Shown here: in pieces, positions 1 to 8,707 of the stretch
How positions within the stretch are numbered: position 1 is the first letter of the stretch
Layout of the letters: each line of letters opens with the position of its first letter
Origin: Agreia sp. Leaf283
GTDB taxonomy: Bacteria; Actinomycetota; Actinomycetes; Actinomycetales; Microbacteriaceae
Reading direction: 5' to 3'
Assembly: GCF_001422485.1 (NCBI RefSeq)
Contig: NZ_LMNF01000001.1
Coordinates: 1,021 to 65,020 of the forward strand
DNA length: 64,000 bases
Notes under the pieces: generated by a model
The model's database searches: none
Told to the model about the DNA's origin: nothing
Seen by the model: the letters and a program-made list of their open reading frames with translations, nothing else
Translations under genes and position numbers: made by a program

Positions 1-156
1 AACGTCGCCGTGCCCGGCCTCGGAGTGAACCACGGCTACAGCTGGTCCATGCCCATCACGACCAAGGGCAAATACATCACCTGCGTCACCTCCATGCCCC
101 TCGCCGGCAACGCCGCACCCGGAACCGTACTCGGATGCACCACCCAGACCTACTGA
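1..156 (+). CDS. C-terminal end of a secreted-type protein (5' truncated by window)
   Basis: An open frame enters from the left edge and ends at a TGA at 154-156, giving 51 residues. The visible part is rich in Gly, Thr and Pro, has two Cys (in ITCV and LGCT) and contains NHGYSWSMP followed by a GKY..C pattern. This resembles the small beta-rich C-terminal repeats of actinobacterial secreted enzymes, which suggests an extracytoplasmic protein. The catalytic part, if any, is outside the window, so no function is assigned. It runs toward the reverse-strand gene that ends at 166, with 9 bp between them. Confidence 0.6.
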   Translation, partial: NVAVPGLGVNHGYSWSMPITTKGKYITCVTSMPLAGNAAPGTVLGCTTQTY

Positions 157-165
157 GCGGGGGCG

Positions 166-1098
166 TCACGCCCAGTCGGCCGGGTCCTGCCCGTATCTGC
201 TGAGCACGAGGCTGCGGGCTACGGCGGCGTCGGGGAAGACGTCGGGGTTGTCGAGGAGAATCCGCTTCACGAAGGGGAAGCCGGCCTCGAGCAGGCGTGA
301 CCCTCCGATCGTCGTCGGATTTCCCCCCTCGGGGACGATCTGCTCGTGAGCGAACCACGGACGGCTGACGAAGCCTTCCGTCGCGAGAAGACGACCGAGA
401 CCGATCTCGTATCGCACGACGATCGCATCCTTGTCGTCGAGGTCGCGAACGGTGCGCCAGAACGTCTGCACGGCCCGATTTCTCAGAACGCCCGTCTTGA
501 ACCCGAGAAGGAAACTCTGCAGGTGCGGCAGGTATTCGAGTGTGTCCGTCGCGCCCCAGACGTCGCAGGGCGAGGCCTCGAAGTCCGCGACAAGGGGGGC
601 GAGGGAATCGAACGGACCCAGAAGACTGTCGTTCGCAAAGATCACGAACGGCTTGTCCACGAGCTCCGGCACAACCGCGAGCGCCGTGGCCCACGAGCCG
701 AAGTCGTAGCCGATATTGGGCTTCGTGATCACGAAGGAAGGGCGATCCGCCGCGTGCGGCCACACCAGCGGCTCCGTGGCCTCGGAGGCCCTCACCAGCA
801 GCACGCGATAGCCGTTCGACTCGAACTCCGCGACCAGCGTCGACAGCGAGCGGGAGACCCGCTGGTCGCCGCCATAGCTCGCGATCACGGCCACCCGGTC
901 ACCGCTGATGAGAGCTGCACGATCGCCGGATGTCGTCACCGCAGGGAGGATGGAATCGAGCGCCCGCAGGGGCCTCGACGGCGCACGGCGGTCTGCGACG
1001 AGCCTGCGTGCGAAGTGCTCGGCACGACGTATCGGAGCACCGAGTCTCCAGCGCAGGGTGCGGCGCCGTCGACGTGCGCTTTCGAGTTGATCTGACAC
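166..1098 (-). CDS. RgpF-like rhamnan synthesis family protein
   Basis: 310 aa from a GTG start preceded by a GGGAGG ribosome site six bases upstream. The centre carries the hallmarks of the rhamnan-synthesis F family: a PNIGYDFGSW motif and, shortly after, FANDSLLGPF. RgpF proteins assemble rhamnose polysaccharides on a lipid carrier at the cytoplasmic face and are treated as glycosyltransferases. This copy has a single RgpF-type domain, half the size of the two-domain proteins encoded at about 2.3-6.2 kb. It is divergent from the GT2 gene at 1195 across 96 bp. Family membership is clear; the sugar and linkage are not visible from sequence. Confidence 0.75.
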   Translation of the reverse strand: MSDQLESARRRRRTLRWRLGAPIRRAEHFARRLVADRRAPSRPLRALDSILPAVTTSGDRAALISGDRVAVIASYGGDQRVSRSLSTLVAEFESNGYRVLLVRASEATEPLVWPHAADRPSFVITKPNIGYDFGSWATALAVVPELVDKPFVIFANDSLLGPFDSLAPLVADFEASPCDVWGATDTLEYLPHLQSFLLGFKTGVLRNRAVQTFWRTVRDLDDKDAIVVRYEIGLGRLLATEGFVSRPWFAHEQIVPEGGNPTTIGGSRLLEAGFPFVKRILLDNPDVFPDAAVARSLVLSRYGQDPADWA

Positions 1099-1194
1099 GA
1101 CACGCCTCCCGGATGCGGACCCCCAAGAGGATACCTCGATCGAAGCCGTGGTCTAGAGTCGGGGTCAGTCGCTTCTGACAAGAGAGAGTATGCA

Positions 1195-2247
1195 TTGAAC
1201 GCCAAAGTCGCCATTGTCACCAGGACCAAGAACCGCCCGGTCATGCTCACCCGGGCGTTGGACAGCATCACCGGGCAGAAATTCACGGACTTCGTTCTGG
1301 TCGTCGTCAACGATTCTGCAGAACGCGAACCGGTCGACCAGCTGATCGAGTCGCGTGGGCAGGCGCTCGAGGGGCGCGTGGTGGTCATCCACAACGATTC
1401 TCCGGCGGGCCGCTGGGGTGCCATGGACAACGCGATCGCTGCGGTGGAGTCGGACTACGTCATCCTTCACGACGACGACGACACCTGGCATCCGGAGTTC
1501 CTCGAGCAGACGGTGCGACACCTCGACACCACGCCGGATGACGCGGCGGTCGGCACCCGGACCGAGCTCATCTTCGAAGAGGTGCGACCGCACAAGATCG
1601 TCGAACTCCGCCGCCAGCTTCTCGCAACAGACCTCAACACGGTCTCTCTCCTCGAGATGCTCAAGCAGAACTACGTCCCTCCCATCGCGCTGCTGCTGCG
1701 CCGATCGGTCTTCGCGGAGATCGGCTCCTTCGACAACACCCTGCCGGTGCTGGCCGACTGGGACTTCACGCTCCGACTCGTCAGCCGATTCAGCGTCGGC
1801 TTCATCGATGGCAAGCCGCTCGCCTACTGGCACCACCGCGAAACCTCGATGGGCGACGAGGGCAACAGCGTCGTGGCCGATGCTCAGAACCACCAGCGCT
1901 ACAACCTGAGGATCCGCGACAAGTTCCTGCGCGAAGGCCTGCAGAACGGCGACAATCTCGGACCGATGCTTCTCGCGGCAGAACTCTTCAGAGAGCTCGA
2001 CACTCGCGCCACGCTGGCGCGGGCGGAACAGTCCCGCGTCTTCGACGAGACCAGGCGGCTCAGCGCGGACCACCTCGAGGTCGTCCACGCGAGCATCGTC
2101 ACCGAGCTCTCCACCCTGCACCACGAGATCGCCGGCCTTCGTGCAGACGTCGCACGCATGATCAGCCTTCAGGAGACGCCGCCTGCGAAGCCCCGCTTCT
2201 CCGATCGTGCTGTGGGACGGATTCGTCGGGCGCTCGGACGTCGGTGA
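1195..2247 (+). CDS. Glycosyltransferase family 2
   Basis: 350 aa. The only sensible start is TTG at 1195, because the nearby ATG at 1190 runs into a stop after two codons; a purine-rich AGAGAGAG lies just upstream. The N-terminal 220 residues form a GT-A fold domain: VAIVTRTKNRP at the start, then the acidic nucleotide/metal motif LHDDDDTWHPEF, and later LADWDFTLR. The last 120 residues are charged and helix-forming, possibly a coiled coil. The donor is probably a nucleotide sugar used on the lipid-linked polymer. It is followed after 98 bp by two RgpF-like genes on the same strand. Confidence 0.8.
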   Translation: MNAKVAIVTRTKNRPVMLTRALDSITGQKFTDFVLVVVNDSAEREPVDQLIESRGQALEGRVVVIHNDSPAGRWGAMDNAIAAVESDYVILHDDDDTWHPEFLEQTVRHLDTTPDDAAVGTRTELIFEEVRPHKIVELRRQLLATDLNTVSLLEMLKQNYVPPIALLLRRSVFAEIGSFDNTLPVLADWDFTLRLVSRFSVGFIDGKPLAYWHHRETSMGDEGNSVVADAQNHQRYNLRIRDKFLREGLQNGDNLGPMLLAAELFRELDTRATLARAEQSRVFDETRRLSADHLEVVHASIVTELSTLHHEIAGLRADVARMISLQETPPAKPRFSDRAVGRIRRALGRR

Positions 2248-2345
2248 GAGCGTCGCCGCAGCGCTGAAGCCGACCGGAGGTGCCTCTCGGCACTGCCGGG
2301 TATTCTTACGGCGCATCACATTCTCAAGGAAAGCCACGGCCCAGC

Positions 2346-4205
2346 ATGCGACGAATCATCTTCTACCTGTTCTTCGATCCTCAGGGCGTTGTCGACGACT
2401 ACATCACCCACAAGCTGTCCCGTCTGAAGAAGCAGGGCGACTACGTGTTCGTCGTCTCGAACTCCTCGCTCGACCCGAACAACCGGGCGAAGCTCGAGGA
2501 GTTCGCGGACACGGTGTGGGAACGCGAGAACGTGGGCTTCGACGTCTGGGCCTACAAGGAGGCGATCGAGACCTTCGGTTACGACAAGCTCGCCGAGTTC
2601 GACGAGCTCATCCTGATGAACTACACCTTCTTCGGTCCGATCACGTCCTTCGATCCGCTCTTCGAAGAGATGGATGCGAAGACGGTGGATTTCTGGGGAA
2701 TCACAGACCATGCCGAGGTCATCCCTCATCCGCGAACGGGCACGGGGCGGATGCCCCGGCACATCCAGTCGCACTGGATAGCCGTGCGTCCCTCGATGTT
2801 CCTCTCCGACGCGTTCCGCGACTACTGGAGCACCATGCCGGCGATCACGTCGTACGACGAGTCCATCGACCTGCACGAGGCACGCTTCACCCAGCATTTC
2901 ACCGATCTCGGATTCAGCTCCGACGTGGCCTTCCCCGAACACAACTACGCTTCGCAGCATCCGATCTTCGATGACGCCGTGCAGATCCTCCGCGACGGCT
3001 GCCCCATCATCAAGCGTCGAATCTTCTTCCACGACCCGCTGTACCTCGATCGCAACGGCATCATCGGCAAGGACGTTCTCGACGTGATCGAGGAACGCGG
3101 CTACCCCACCGACCTGATCTTCTCCAATGTCGTCCGGTCGTCGAAGCCACGTGTGCTGAAAACCAACTTCTCACTGCTCGAGGTTCTGCCCGAGAACGAT
3201 CTGGGCTACGACCCGACGCGTCCGCTCCGGGTGGCCGCCGTGGCTCACATCTTCTACGAGGAGATGGTCGACGAGATGGTCGATCGATTCGACACCCTCC
3301 CCGACGGCTTCGACCTCTTCATCACCACGTCATCCGAGGAGAAGAAGCGCTCGATCGAGGAGGCCCTCGGCAGGCGGGGAGTCAGCGGTGATGTCCGGGT
3401 CGCCGAGAGCAACGCGGGTCGCGATATCTCCGCATTCTTCATCGGTTGCCGCGACGTCATCGAGAGCGACGAGTACGACCTCATCGTCAAACTGCACTCG
3501 AAGAAGAGCCTGCAGAACACTCCGGGCGTCGCGAACCTGTTCAAGCGGCATCTCTACGAAAATCTCCTGTCGTCACCCGGCTACACGAAGAATGTCCTGA
3601 GCTTGTTCCAGCAGCACCCGACGCTGGGAATGGTCTTTCCGCCGATCATCCACATGGGAGTCCCCACGCTCGGACACGCCTGGTTCGGAAACAAGTGGCC
3701 CGCCCAGCAGGAGGCGGAGAGGCTCAGGTTCACGATCCCCTTCGACGACTCGACCCCGCTGTCGCCATACGGGAGCATGTTCATCGCCCGCCCGAAGACG
3801 TTGCGCGCCATTGCCGCCGCCGGTTACACGTACGACGACTTTCCGAACGAGGGCGGGTACTCCGATGGCTCTCTCGCGCACGTGCTCGAGCGTCTGATCA
3901 GCTACGGGGCGCTCAACGAGGGGTATCACATCCGAGAAGTGCTCACCACGCGCTTCGCCAGCATCTACTACTCGTTCCTCGAGTACAAGCTGCAGGCGAT
4001 CGCGGAGCACTTCGATTCCGGATATCCCGCAGAACAGATCCATGAACTCGTGACGCCCAGGGCGGAGCCCACGACCCTCCAGTTCCTCAAGGCCCGCTTC
4101 ACGAAGCGCTTCCCGAAGGCCAAGGTCGCTCTGCGCCCCGTCTACACCATCGCTCGGAAGTCGGCTCTACGCGCGCGCTCTGTCGTACGTCGCACCCGCG
4201 CCTGA
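2346..4205 (+). CDS. Two-domain RgpF-like rhamnan synthesis protein, copy 1
   Basis: 619 aa from ATG 2346; a longer GTG start at 2280 exists, but the neighbouring paralogue begins at the same residue (MRRxxFYLFF). The protein has two RgpF-type halves. The first carries ENVGFDVW (residues 61-68) and NYTFFGP. The second carries AGRDISAFF with Asp360, followed by LIVKLHSKKS. RgpF-family proteins polymerise or extend rhamnose-containing chains in the cytoplasm. The protein is about 60% similar by eye to the next gene, so the pair is a tandem duplication. A TATTCT at 2301-2306 could be its -10 box. Family is sure; the linkage is unknown. Confidence 0.8.
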   Translation: MRRIIFYLFFDPQGVVDDYITHKLSRLKKQGDYVFVVSNSSLDPNNRAKLEEFADTVWERENVGFDVWAYKEAIETFGYDKLAEFDELILMNYTFFGPITSFDPLFEEMDAKTVDFWGITDHAEVIPHPRTGTGRMPRHIQSHWIAVRPSMFLSDAFRDYWSTMPAITSYDESIDLHEARFTQHFTDLGFSSDVAFPEHNYASQHPIFDDAVQILRDGCPIIKRRIFFHDPLYLDRNGIIGKDVLDVIEERGYPTDLIFSNVVRSSKPRVLKTNFSLLEVLPENDLGYDPTRPLRVAAVAHIFYEEMVDEMVDRFDTLPDGFDLFITTSSEEKKRSIEEALGRRGVSGDVRVAESNAGRDISAFFIGCRDVIESDEYDLIVKLHSKKSLQNTPGVANLFKRHLYENLLSSPGYTKNVLSLFQQHPTLGMVFPPIIHMGVPTLGHAWFGNKWPAQQEAERLRFTIPFDDSTPLSPYGSMFIARPKTLRAIAAAGYTYDDFPNEGGYSDGSLAHVLERLISYGALNEGYHIREVLTTRFASIYYSFLEYKLQAIAEHFDSGYPAEQIHELVTPRAEPTTLQFLKARFTKRFPKAKVALRPVYTIARKSALRARSVVRRTRA

Positions 4206-4241
4206 GTCGACCCAGCCGATCGTCCTGTAGATTTGACCACC

Positions 4242-6155
4242 ATGCGCCGCGTTGTCTTCTACCTCTTCTTCGATCACGACGGGCAGGTCGACGACTACGT
4301 GCTCCACGCGCTCGAGAACCTCCGATCTCACAGCGAGCACATCTTCGTGGTCTCGAACTCCGAGTTGGACGCACACAATCGTGCGCGCCTGGAGACCGTC
4401 GCAGACACCGTCTGGGTTCGGGAGAACGTCGGATTCGACGTCTGGGGCTACAAAGAGGCGATGGCGGAGTTCACCCAGGAGCGCCTGGTCGAGTACGACG
4501 AGATCATCTTGATGAACTACACCTTCTTCGGACCGGTGAAGTCGTTCGATCCGCTCTTCGAATCGATGGATGCGCAGCACGACCTGGATTTCTGGGGCGT
4601 GACGAATCACGGTGAAGTGGTTCCCCATCCCTTCAATGCCGATCTCGAGCGTATGCCCATGCATATCCAGTCGCACTGGATCGCTGTACGAAAGTCGCTC
4701 TTCGCATCCGACGACTTCGTGACGTACTGGGCGACGATGCCCATGATCACGTCCTACAACGAGTCGATCGACTACCACGAGTCGCGTTTCACGAAGCATT
4801 TCTCCGATCTCGGCTATACGTTCGACGTGGCGTATCCCGAGTCGGACTACCCGTCGATCCACCCGGTCTTCGACAACGCGACAATGATCCTCCGTGCGGG
4901 GTGTCCGATCGTCAAGCGGCGCACGTTCTTCCACGACCCGCTCTACCTCGACAGAAATGCGATTCTCGGGCGAGAGATAGACGAGATCCTGATTGCGAAC
5001 GGCTATCCGACAGAGCTCGTCTACTCGAATCTCGCCCGCACGACGCAGGCACGTGTGCTCGCGACCAACCTCTCACTCGTCGAGATCCTGCCTGAAGAAG
5101 ATCTCGGCTATGACGAGTCGAACCCGCTCAGAATCGCAGCGGTCGTGCATCTCTATTACGAGGACATGACCGATGAGATCCTCGACAGGCTCCAGATGCT
5201 GCCGGGATCGTTCGACCTCTACATCACGACGACCGACTTCTCCAAGAAGAGCATCATCGAGGCGACACTCGCGCGACGCTCGGTCGTCGGCGAGGTGCGG
5301 GTTGTCGAAAGCAACCGCGGCCGCGCGGAGTCCGCATTCTTCATCGGCTGTCGAGACGTCATCCAGAGCGATGCCTACGACCTGATCGTGAAGCTTCACT
5401 CCAAGCGGAGCCCGCAGGACGATTTCGCGAAGGCCGAGCTGTTCAAGCGGCACCTCCTGGAGAACCTGCTCGGCTCGCCCGGATACACGGCGAACGTCCT
5501 CCGATTGTTCCAGCAGCATCCGACGCTCGGCATGGTCTTCCCTCCGATCATCCATATGGCGTACCCCACCCTTGGACATGCCTGGTTCACGAACAGGGAG
5601 GCTGCGGCGGTCGAAGCGAAGAGACTCGGAATCACCGTGCCCTTCGACGAATCCACGCCTGTAGCCCCCTACGGCACGATGCTCATCGCCCGCCCGCAGG
5701 CGCTTCGCCGCATTGCAGACGGCGGTTACACCTACGACGATTTCCCCGACGACTCGAACTGGGGTGACAGCAATCTGCCCCACGTGCTCGAACGATTGAT
5801 GGGGTACGCGGCACAACAGGACGGATTCCACATCCGTCAGACCCTCAACATCAAGTTCGCCTCGATCTACTACGCCTTCCTCGAGTACAAGCTCCAATCC
5901 GTCGCAGCGCTCATGCCTGCATACCCGGAGGAGCAGGTGGCGTTCCTTCGTGAGGTGCACAGGGAACGAGCGGCTGGTGTGTTCCCTCGTGCATTGACCG
6001 TGCATGACATCACCGAAGTTCCGACCCTCGCGATCCTGAAGTATCGTGTGATGCGTCGTAGTCCCAGGCTCGGCATCGTTCTCCGTCCCGGCTACCAACT
6101 CGCGCGTGGAGCACTCCGACGGCTCAGGCGAGCAGTCGTTTCGCGCAGACACTAG
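4242..6155 (+). CDS. Two-domain RgpF-like rhamnan synthesis protein, copy 2
   Basis: 637 aa, paralogue of the preceding gene with colinear motifs: ENVGFDVWGYKEA in the first half and LIVKLHSKRS in the second. ATG 4242 is preferred over the in-frame TTG at 4233 because it aligns with copy 1 and sits eight bases after a TAGATT hexamer, an arrangement typical of leaderless transcripts. The second domain has a clear deviation: the conserved GRDIS motif of copy 1 is GRAES here, so the Asp is Ala362. This may mean one half is catalytically altered. The C-terminus is longer than in copy 1 and rich in Arg. It ends 19 bp before the acyltransferase start. Confidence 0.8.
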   Translation: MRRVVFYLFFDHDGQVDDYVLHALENLRSHSEHIFVVSNSELDAHNRARLETVADTVWVRENVGFDVWGYKEAMAEFTQERLVEYDEIILMNYTFFGPVKSFDPLFESMDAQHDLDFWGVTNHGEVVPHPFNADLERMPMHIQSHWIAVRKSLFASDDFVTYWATMPMITSYNESIDYHESRFTKHFSDLGYTFDVAYPESDYPSIHPVFDNATMILRAGCPIVKRRTFFHDPLYLDRNAILGREIDEILIANGYPTELVYSNLARTTQARVLATNLSLVEILPEEDLGYDESNPLRIAAVVHLYYEDMTDEILDRLQMLPGSFDLYITTTDFSKKSIIEATLARRSVVGEVRVVESNRGRAESAFFIGCRDVIQSDAYDLIVKLHSKRSPQDDFAKAELFKRHLLENLLGSPGYTANVLRLFQQHPTLGMVFPPIIHMAYPTLGHAWFTNREAAAVEAKRLGITVPFDESTPVAPYGTMLIARPQALRRIADGGYTYDDFPDDSNWGDSNLPHVLERLMGYAAQQDGFHIRQTLNIKFASIYYAFLEYKLQSVAALMPAYPEEQVAFLREVHRERAAGVFPRALTVHDITEVPTLAILKYRVMRRSPRLGIVLRPGYQLARGALRRLRRAVVSRRH

Positions 6156-6174
6156 ATTCGAGCAACAACCCGCC

Positions 6175-7401
6175 ATGCCACTGACCCTCCAAGAGGCGTT
6201 CAACCCTCGAGCCAACAGCATCGGGTTCCTGCGTTGGCTCATGGCGTTCCTCGTGATCTTCTCTCATGCCGGTCCTCTCGGCGGTTTCTACGACAACCGT
6301 GACCTCGGGGCTGCGATCAGCACGGAACAATCCATCGGCGGCGTCGCCGTTTCGGGCTTCTTCTTCTTCTCGGGGTTCCTCATCACGAAGAGTCGAATGG
6401 GCCGCTCGACGATCTTCCGTTATTTCTGGCGTCGAGCCCTGCGCATCATGCCCGCGTTCTGGCTGGCGATGCTCGTGACGAGCCTCATTCTGGCGCCCAT
6501 CGCATGGGTCAAGACCACCGGCAGCATCGCCGGGTTCTGGAACCCGCCGAGCGAATCGCCGCTCACCTACTTCGTCAACAACATGTGGCTGTTCATGGGA
6601 CAGCACAACATCGCGGGAATGGGTGCTTCCACTCCCCTGGGAGCGATCGGCGGCTTCGATTGGAACGGATCGGCGTGGACGCTCTACTACGAGTTCCGTG
6701 CCTACATCCTCGTCGGGCTGATGGGACTGTTCGGGCTGCTCGCGCACAGGTTCCTCGCATCCGGCATCGCCGTCCTGATCATCGTGCTGAACAGCCTGCA
6801 GTGGTCCGGCGTTCCCGTCGGCGCGCAGAATGCCTTCCTCGCTAATCCTTACAACATGATGCTTCTCGCTCCCTTCGCGTTCGGCATGCTGTTCGCTCTC
6901 TGGGGCGACAAGATCCGGATCGACGACAGGATCGCGGTGTTCGCGCTCGCCGTGTCGATCTTCACGTATTCGGAGGGCGGCTGGAACGTCCTCGGACAGT
7001 ACTGCTTCCTCTACGTGCTCATGTGGGTCGCGATCCGTGCCACGAAGCTGAACAATTGGGAACGTTTCGGAGACCTGTCGTACGGCATCTACATCTTCGC
7101 CTGGCCGGTGATGCAGTTCGGTGCGTACTTCCATCTCCAAGATCGTGGTTGGTTCGTCTACCACCTGACCGTCGTCGTCGCGGTTCATATCCTGGCGTTC
7201 TTCAGCTGGCACCTCATCGAGAAGCCCGCCATGTCGCTCAAGAACTGGACGCCGAGGCCTCTCGAGGCTGCAATCGATCGCGGCCGGCCCTTCGTCGATT
7301 CGCTCAAGCGTCGCGTCGTGAGCAAGCGGTTCTCCTCCTCGAACTTCGCCGCCAAGCTACGCCGCGAATCCGCTGTTCAGAGTGGGGCGGGCACAGAATG
7401 A
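6175..7401 (+). CDS. Acyltransferase family 3 membrane protein (OafA-like, no SGNH domain)
   Basis: 408 aa from ATG 6175. About ten hydrophobic segments are visible. The N-terminal part has the family pattern LRWLMAFLVIFSHAGP with the conserved His, then FFFSGFLIT, and the Arg-rich loop FWRRALRIMPAFW. These enzymes move acyl groups, usually acetyl, across the membrane onto surface glycans. Unlike the two larger acyltransferases in this window it stops after the membrane domain. Its stop codon overlaps the next gene's start (ATGA at 7398-7401), and that gene encodes a separate exported SGNH-type protein, so the two probably work as one system. Confidence 0.85.
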   Translation: MPLTLQEAFNPRANSIGFLRWLMAFLVIFSHAGPLGGFYDNRDLGAAISTEQSIGGVAVSGFFFFSGFLITKSRMGRSTIFRYFWRRALRIMPAFWLAMLVTSLILAPIAWVKTTGSIAGFWNPPSESPLTYFVNNMWLFMGQHNIAGMGASTPLGAIGGFDWNGSAWTLYYEFRAYILVGLMGLFGLLAHRFLASGIAVLIIVLNSLQWSGVPVGAQNAFLANPYNMMLLAPFAFGMLFALWGDKIRIDDRIAVFALAVSIFTYSEGGWNVLGQYCFLYVLMWVAIRATKLNNWERFGDLSYGIYIFAWPVMQFGAYFHLQDRGWFVYHLTVVVAVHILAFFSWHLIEKPAMSLKNWTPRPLEAAIDRGRPFVDSLKRRVVSKRFSSSNFAAKLRRESAVQSGAGTE

Positions 7402-8609
7402 GCGACAAAGGCGTTCGACCGCTCCCGGTGGAGGCGGCCCGAGGGCGCAGCGGTCTGCTGGTGTGGTACCGCTACATTCCGCTCGTGCTCCTTCTGATCG
7501 CTGTCGTGGTGATGGCCGGCGTGGGCATCACCACGAAGGCGAAGTCGACACCAGCGGTGCCCGCCGCGGTGGCCGAGCAGGTCGCACCCGCCGGCCTTCC
7601 CGAGGTCTGCTCGCCCGGTGTCGATCAGGGGCTCGTCGCAGAGCCCTGGCTCGACCCGGCCCTGCTCGATTCGTCGGAAGCACAATTCCAGACGGCGACG
7701 CAGAACGCAGACCCGGTCTATGTGACGGGCAGAGACGGCTGGGCATTCTGGAACGACGGACAGGTCAACGACCTGTCCCAGTCGCTGGGACGCGTCAGCC
7801 TCGATCCCGCCGGAGTAGACGCGTGGGCCACCTACTTCTCGACCCTGCAGACCATCGCCGCCGACAGCGGCAGCTCCTTCTACGTGGTCATCGCGCCCGC
7901 GAAATGGGATGTCTATCCGCAACAACTGGCTGACTGGGCCCAGCCCCTCCGAGGCACGGTCTCGTTCGACAAGCTTCGTGCAGCCCACCCTGAGCTTCCC
8001 CTCATCGACACACGAACGGCCCTCAGGGAGGCGTCCGAGTCGACGAATACCTACACCCCGCTCAACAGCCACTGGAACGGATACGGTGCGTACGTCGCCT
8101 GGGATCAGATCACCCAGTGCCTCGCGACGAACGAGGCCGCCCTCGCCGGCATCTCGGCACCCGAGATCTCGGGGATCTCGGGCGGCCCCGACCACAATGA
8201 GTACGCGGCCCAAGGGCTGGTTGCTGCCGGTGCTGATGACTGGAAGACGCCGGACTACGAGCACCTGCCGACGACCGTGACCTCGCTCGAGAGCGGCACC
8301 ACGATCGCAGACGTCCCCGACAACATCGTCGACCTCACGCTGCTGCCCGTCAGAACCCACACCGATGGAGCCCAGAGCGACAAGGGACTTCTGGTCATCA
8401 GCGATTCGACGTCGACGTCGTTGTCACCGTTGATGTCGCAGAGCTTCGCCGACACGGTGATGTACCAGCACAACGTCGGAGTTCCCGCGCGCGATGTCGA
8501 CTTCCGCCGGATCGTCAGTCAGCACCCGTCCGACGTGACTCTCTTCGTGATGACGGAACGCTACCTCGGGTTTCCTCCGCCGATCATTCCCGGCGCTCCT
8601 GCGGTTTGA
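7398..8609 (+). CDS. AlgX/AlgJ-like SGNH-type acyltransferase or hydrolase, membrane anchored
   Basis: 403 aa from ATG 7398, coupled to the upstream acyltransferase by an ATGA overlap. An N-terminal membrane segment (about residues 22-42) is followed by an exported domain with the AlgX/AlgJ pattern GRDGWAFW near residue 113 and HWNGYGAY near residue 225. Members O-acetylate exopolysaccharide outside the membrane with a Ser-His-Asp triad. Here the usual Asp-x-His-Trp is Asn223-Ser-His225-Trp, so the residue before the His pair is not Asp. Either a variant triad is used or the Asp comes from elsewhere. The partner gene supports a role in polymer acylation. Confidence 0.75.
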   Translation: MSDKGVRPLPVEAARGRSGLLVWYRYIPLVLLLIAVVVMAGVGITTKAKSTPAVPAAVAEQVAPAGLPEVCSPGVDQGLVAEPWLDPALLDSSEAQFQTATQNADPVYVTGRDGWAFWNDGQVNDLSQSLGRVSLDPAGVDAWATYFSTLQTIAADSGSSFYVVIAPAKWDVYPQQLADWAQPLRGTVSFDKLRAAHPELPLIDTRTALREASESTNTYTPLNSHWNGYGAYVAWDQITQCLATNEAALAGISAPEISGISGGPDHNEYAAQGLVAAGADDWKTPDYEHLPTTVTSLESGTTIADVPDNIVDLTLLPVRTHTDGAQSDKGLLVISDSTSTSLSPLMSQSFADTVMYQHNVGVPARDVDFRRIVSQHPSDVTLFVMTERYLGFPPPIIPGAPAV

Positions 8610-8707
8610 GACCTTCGAATCGGCACGTAGTACCCTTGTTCCGGCCCCACACCAAGAACCTGGCGTAGGCGGTCGCAACCACACGTCGTTCTAGGAGTTC
8701 TGATCTC

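Noticed and set aside
1165-2337. Minus-strand open frame of 390 codons
   Set aside because: Antisense shadow of the GT2 gene at 1195-2247, which has clear motifs.
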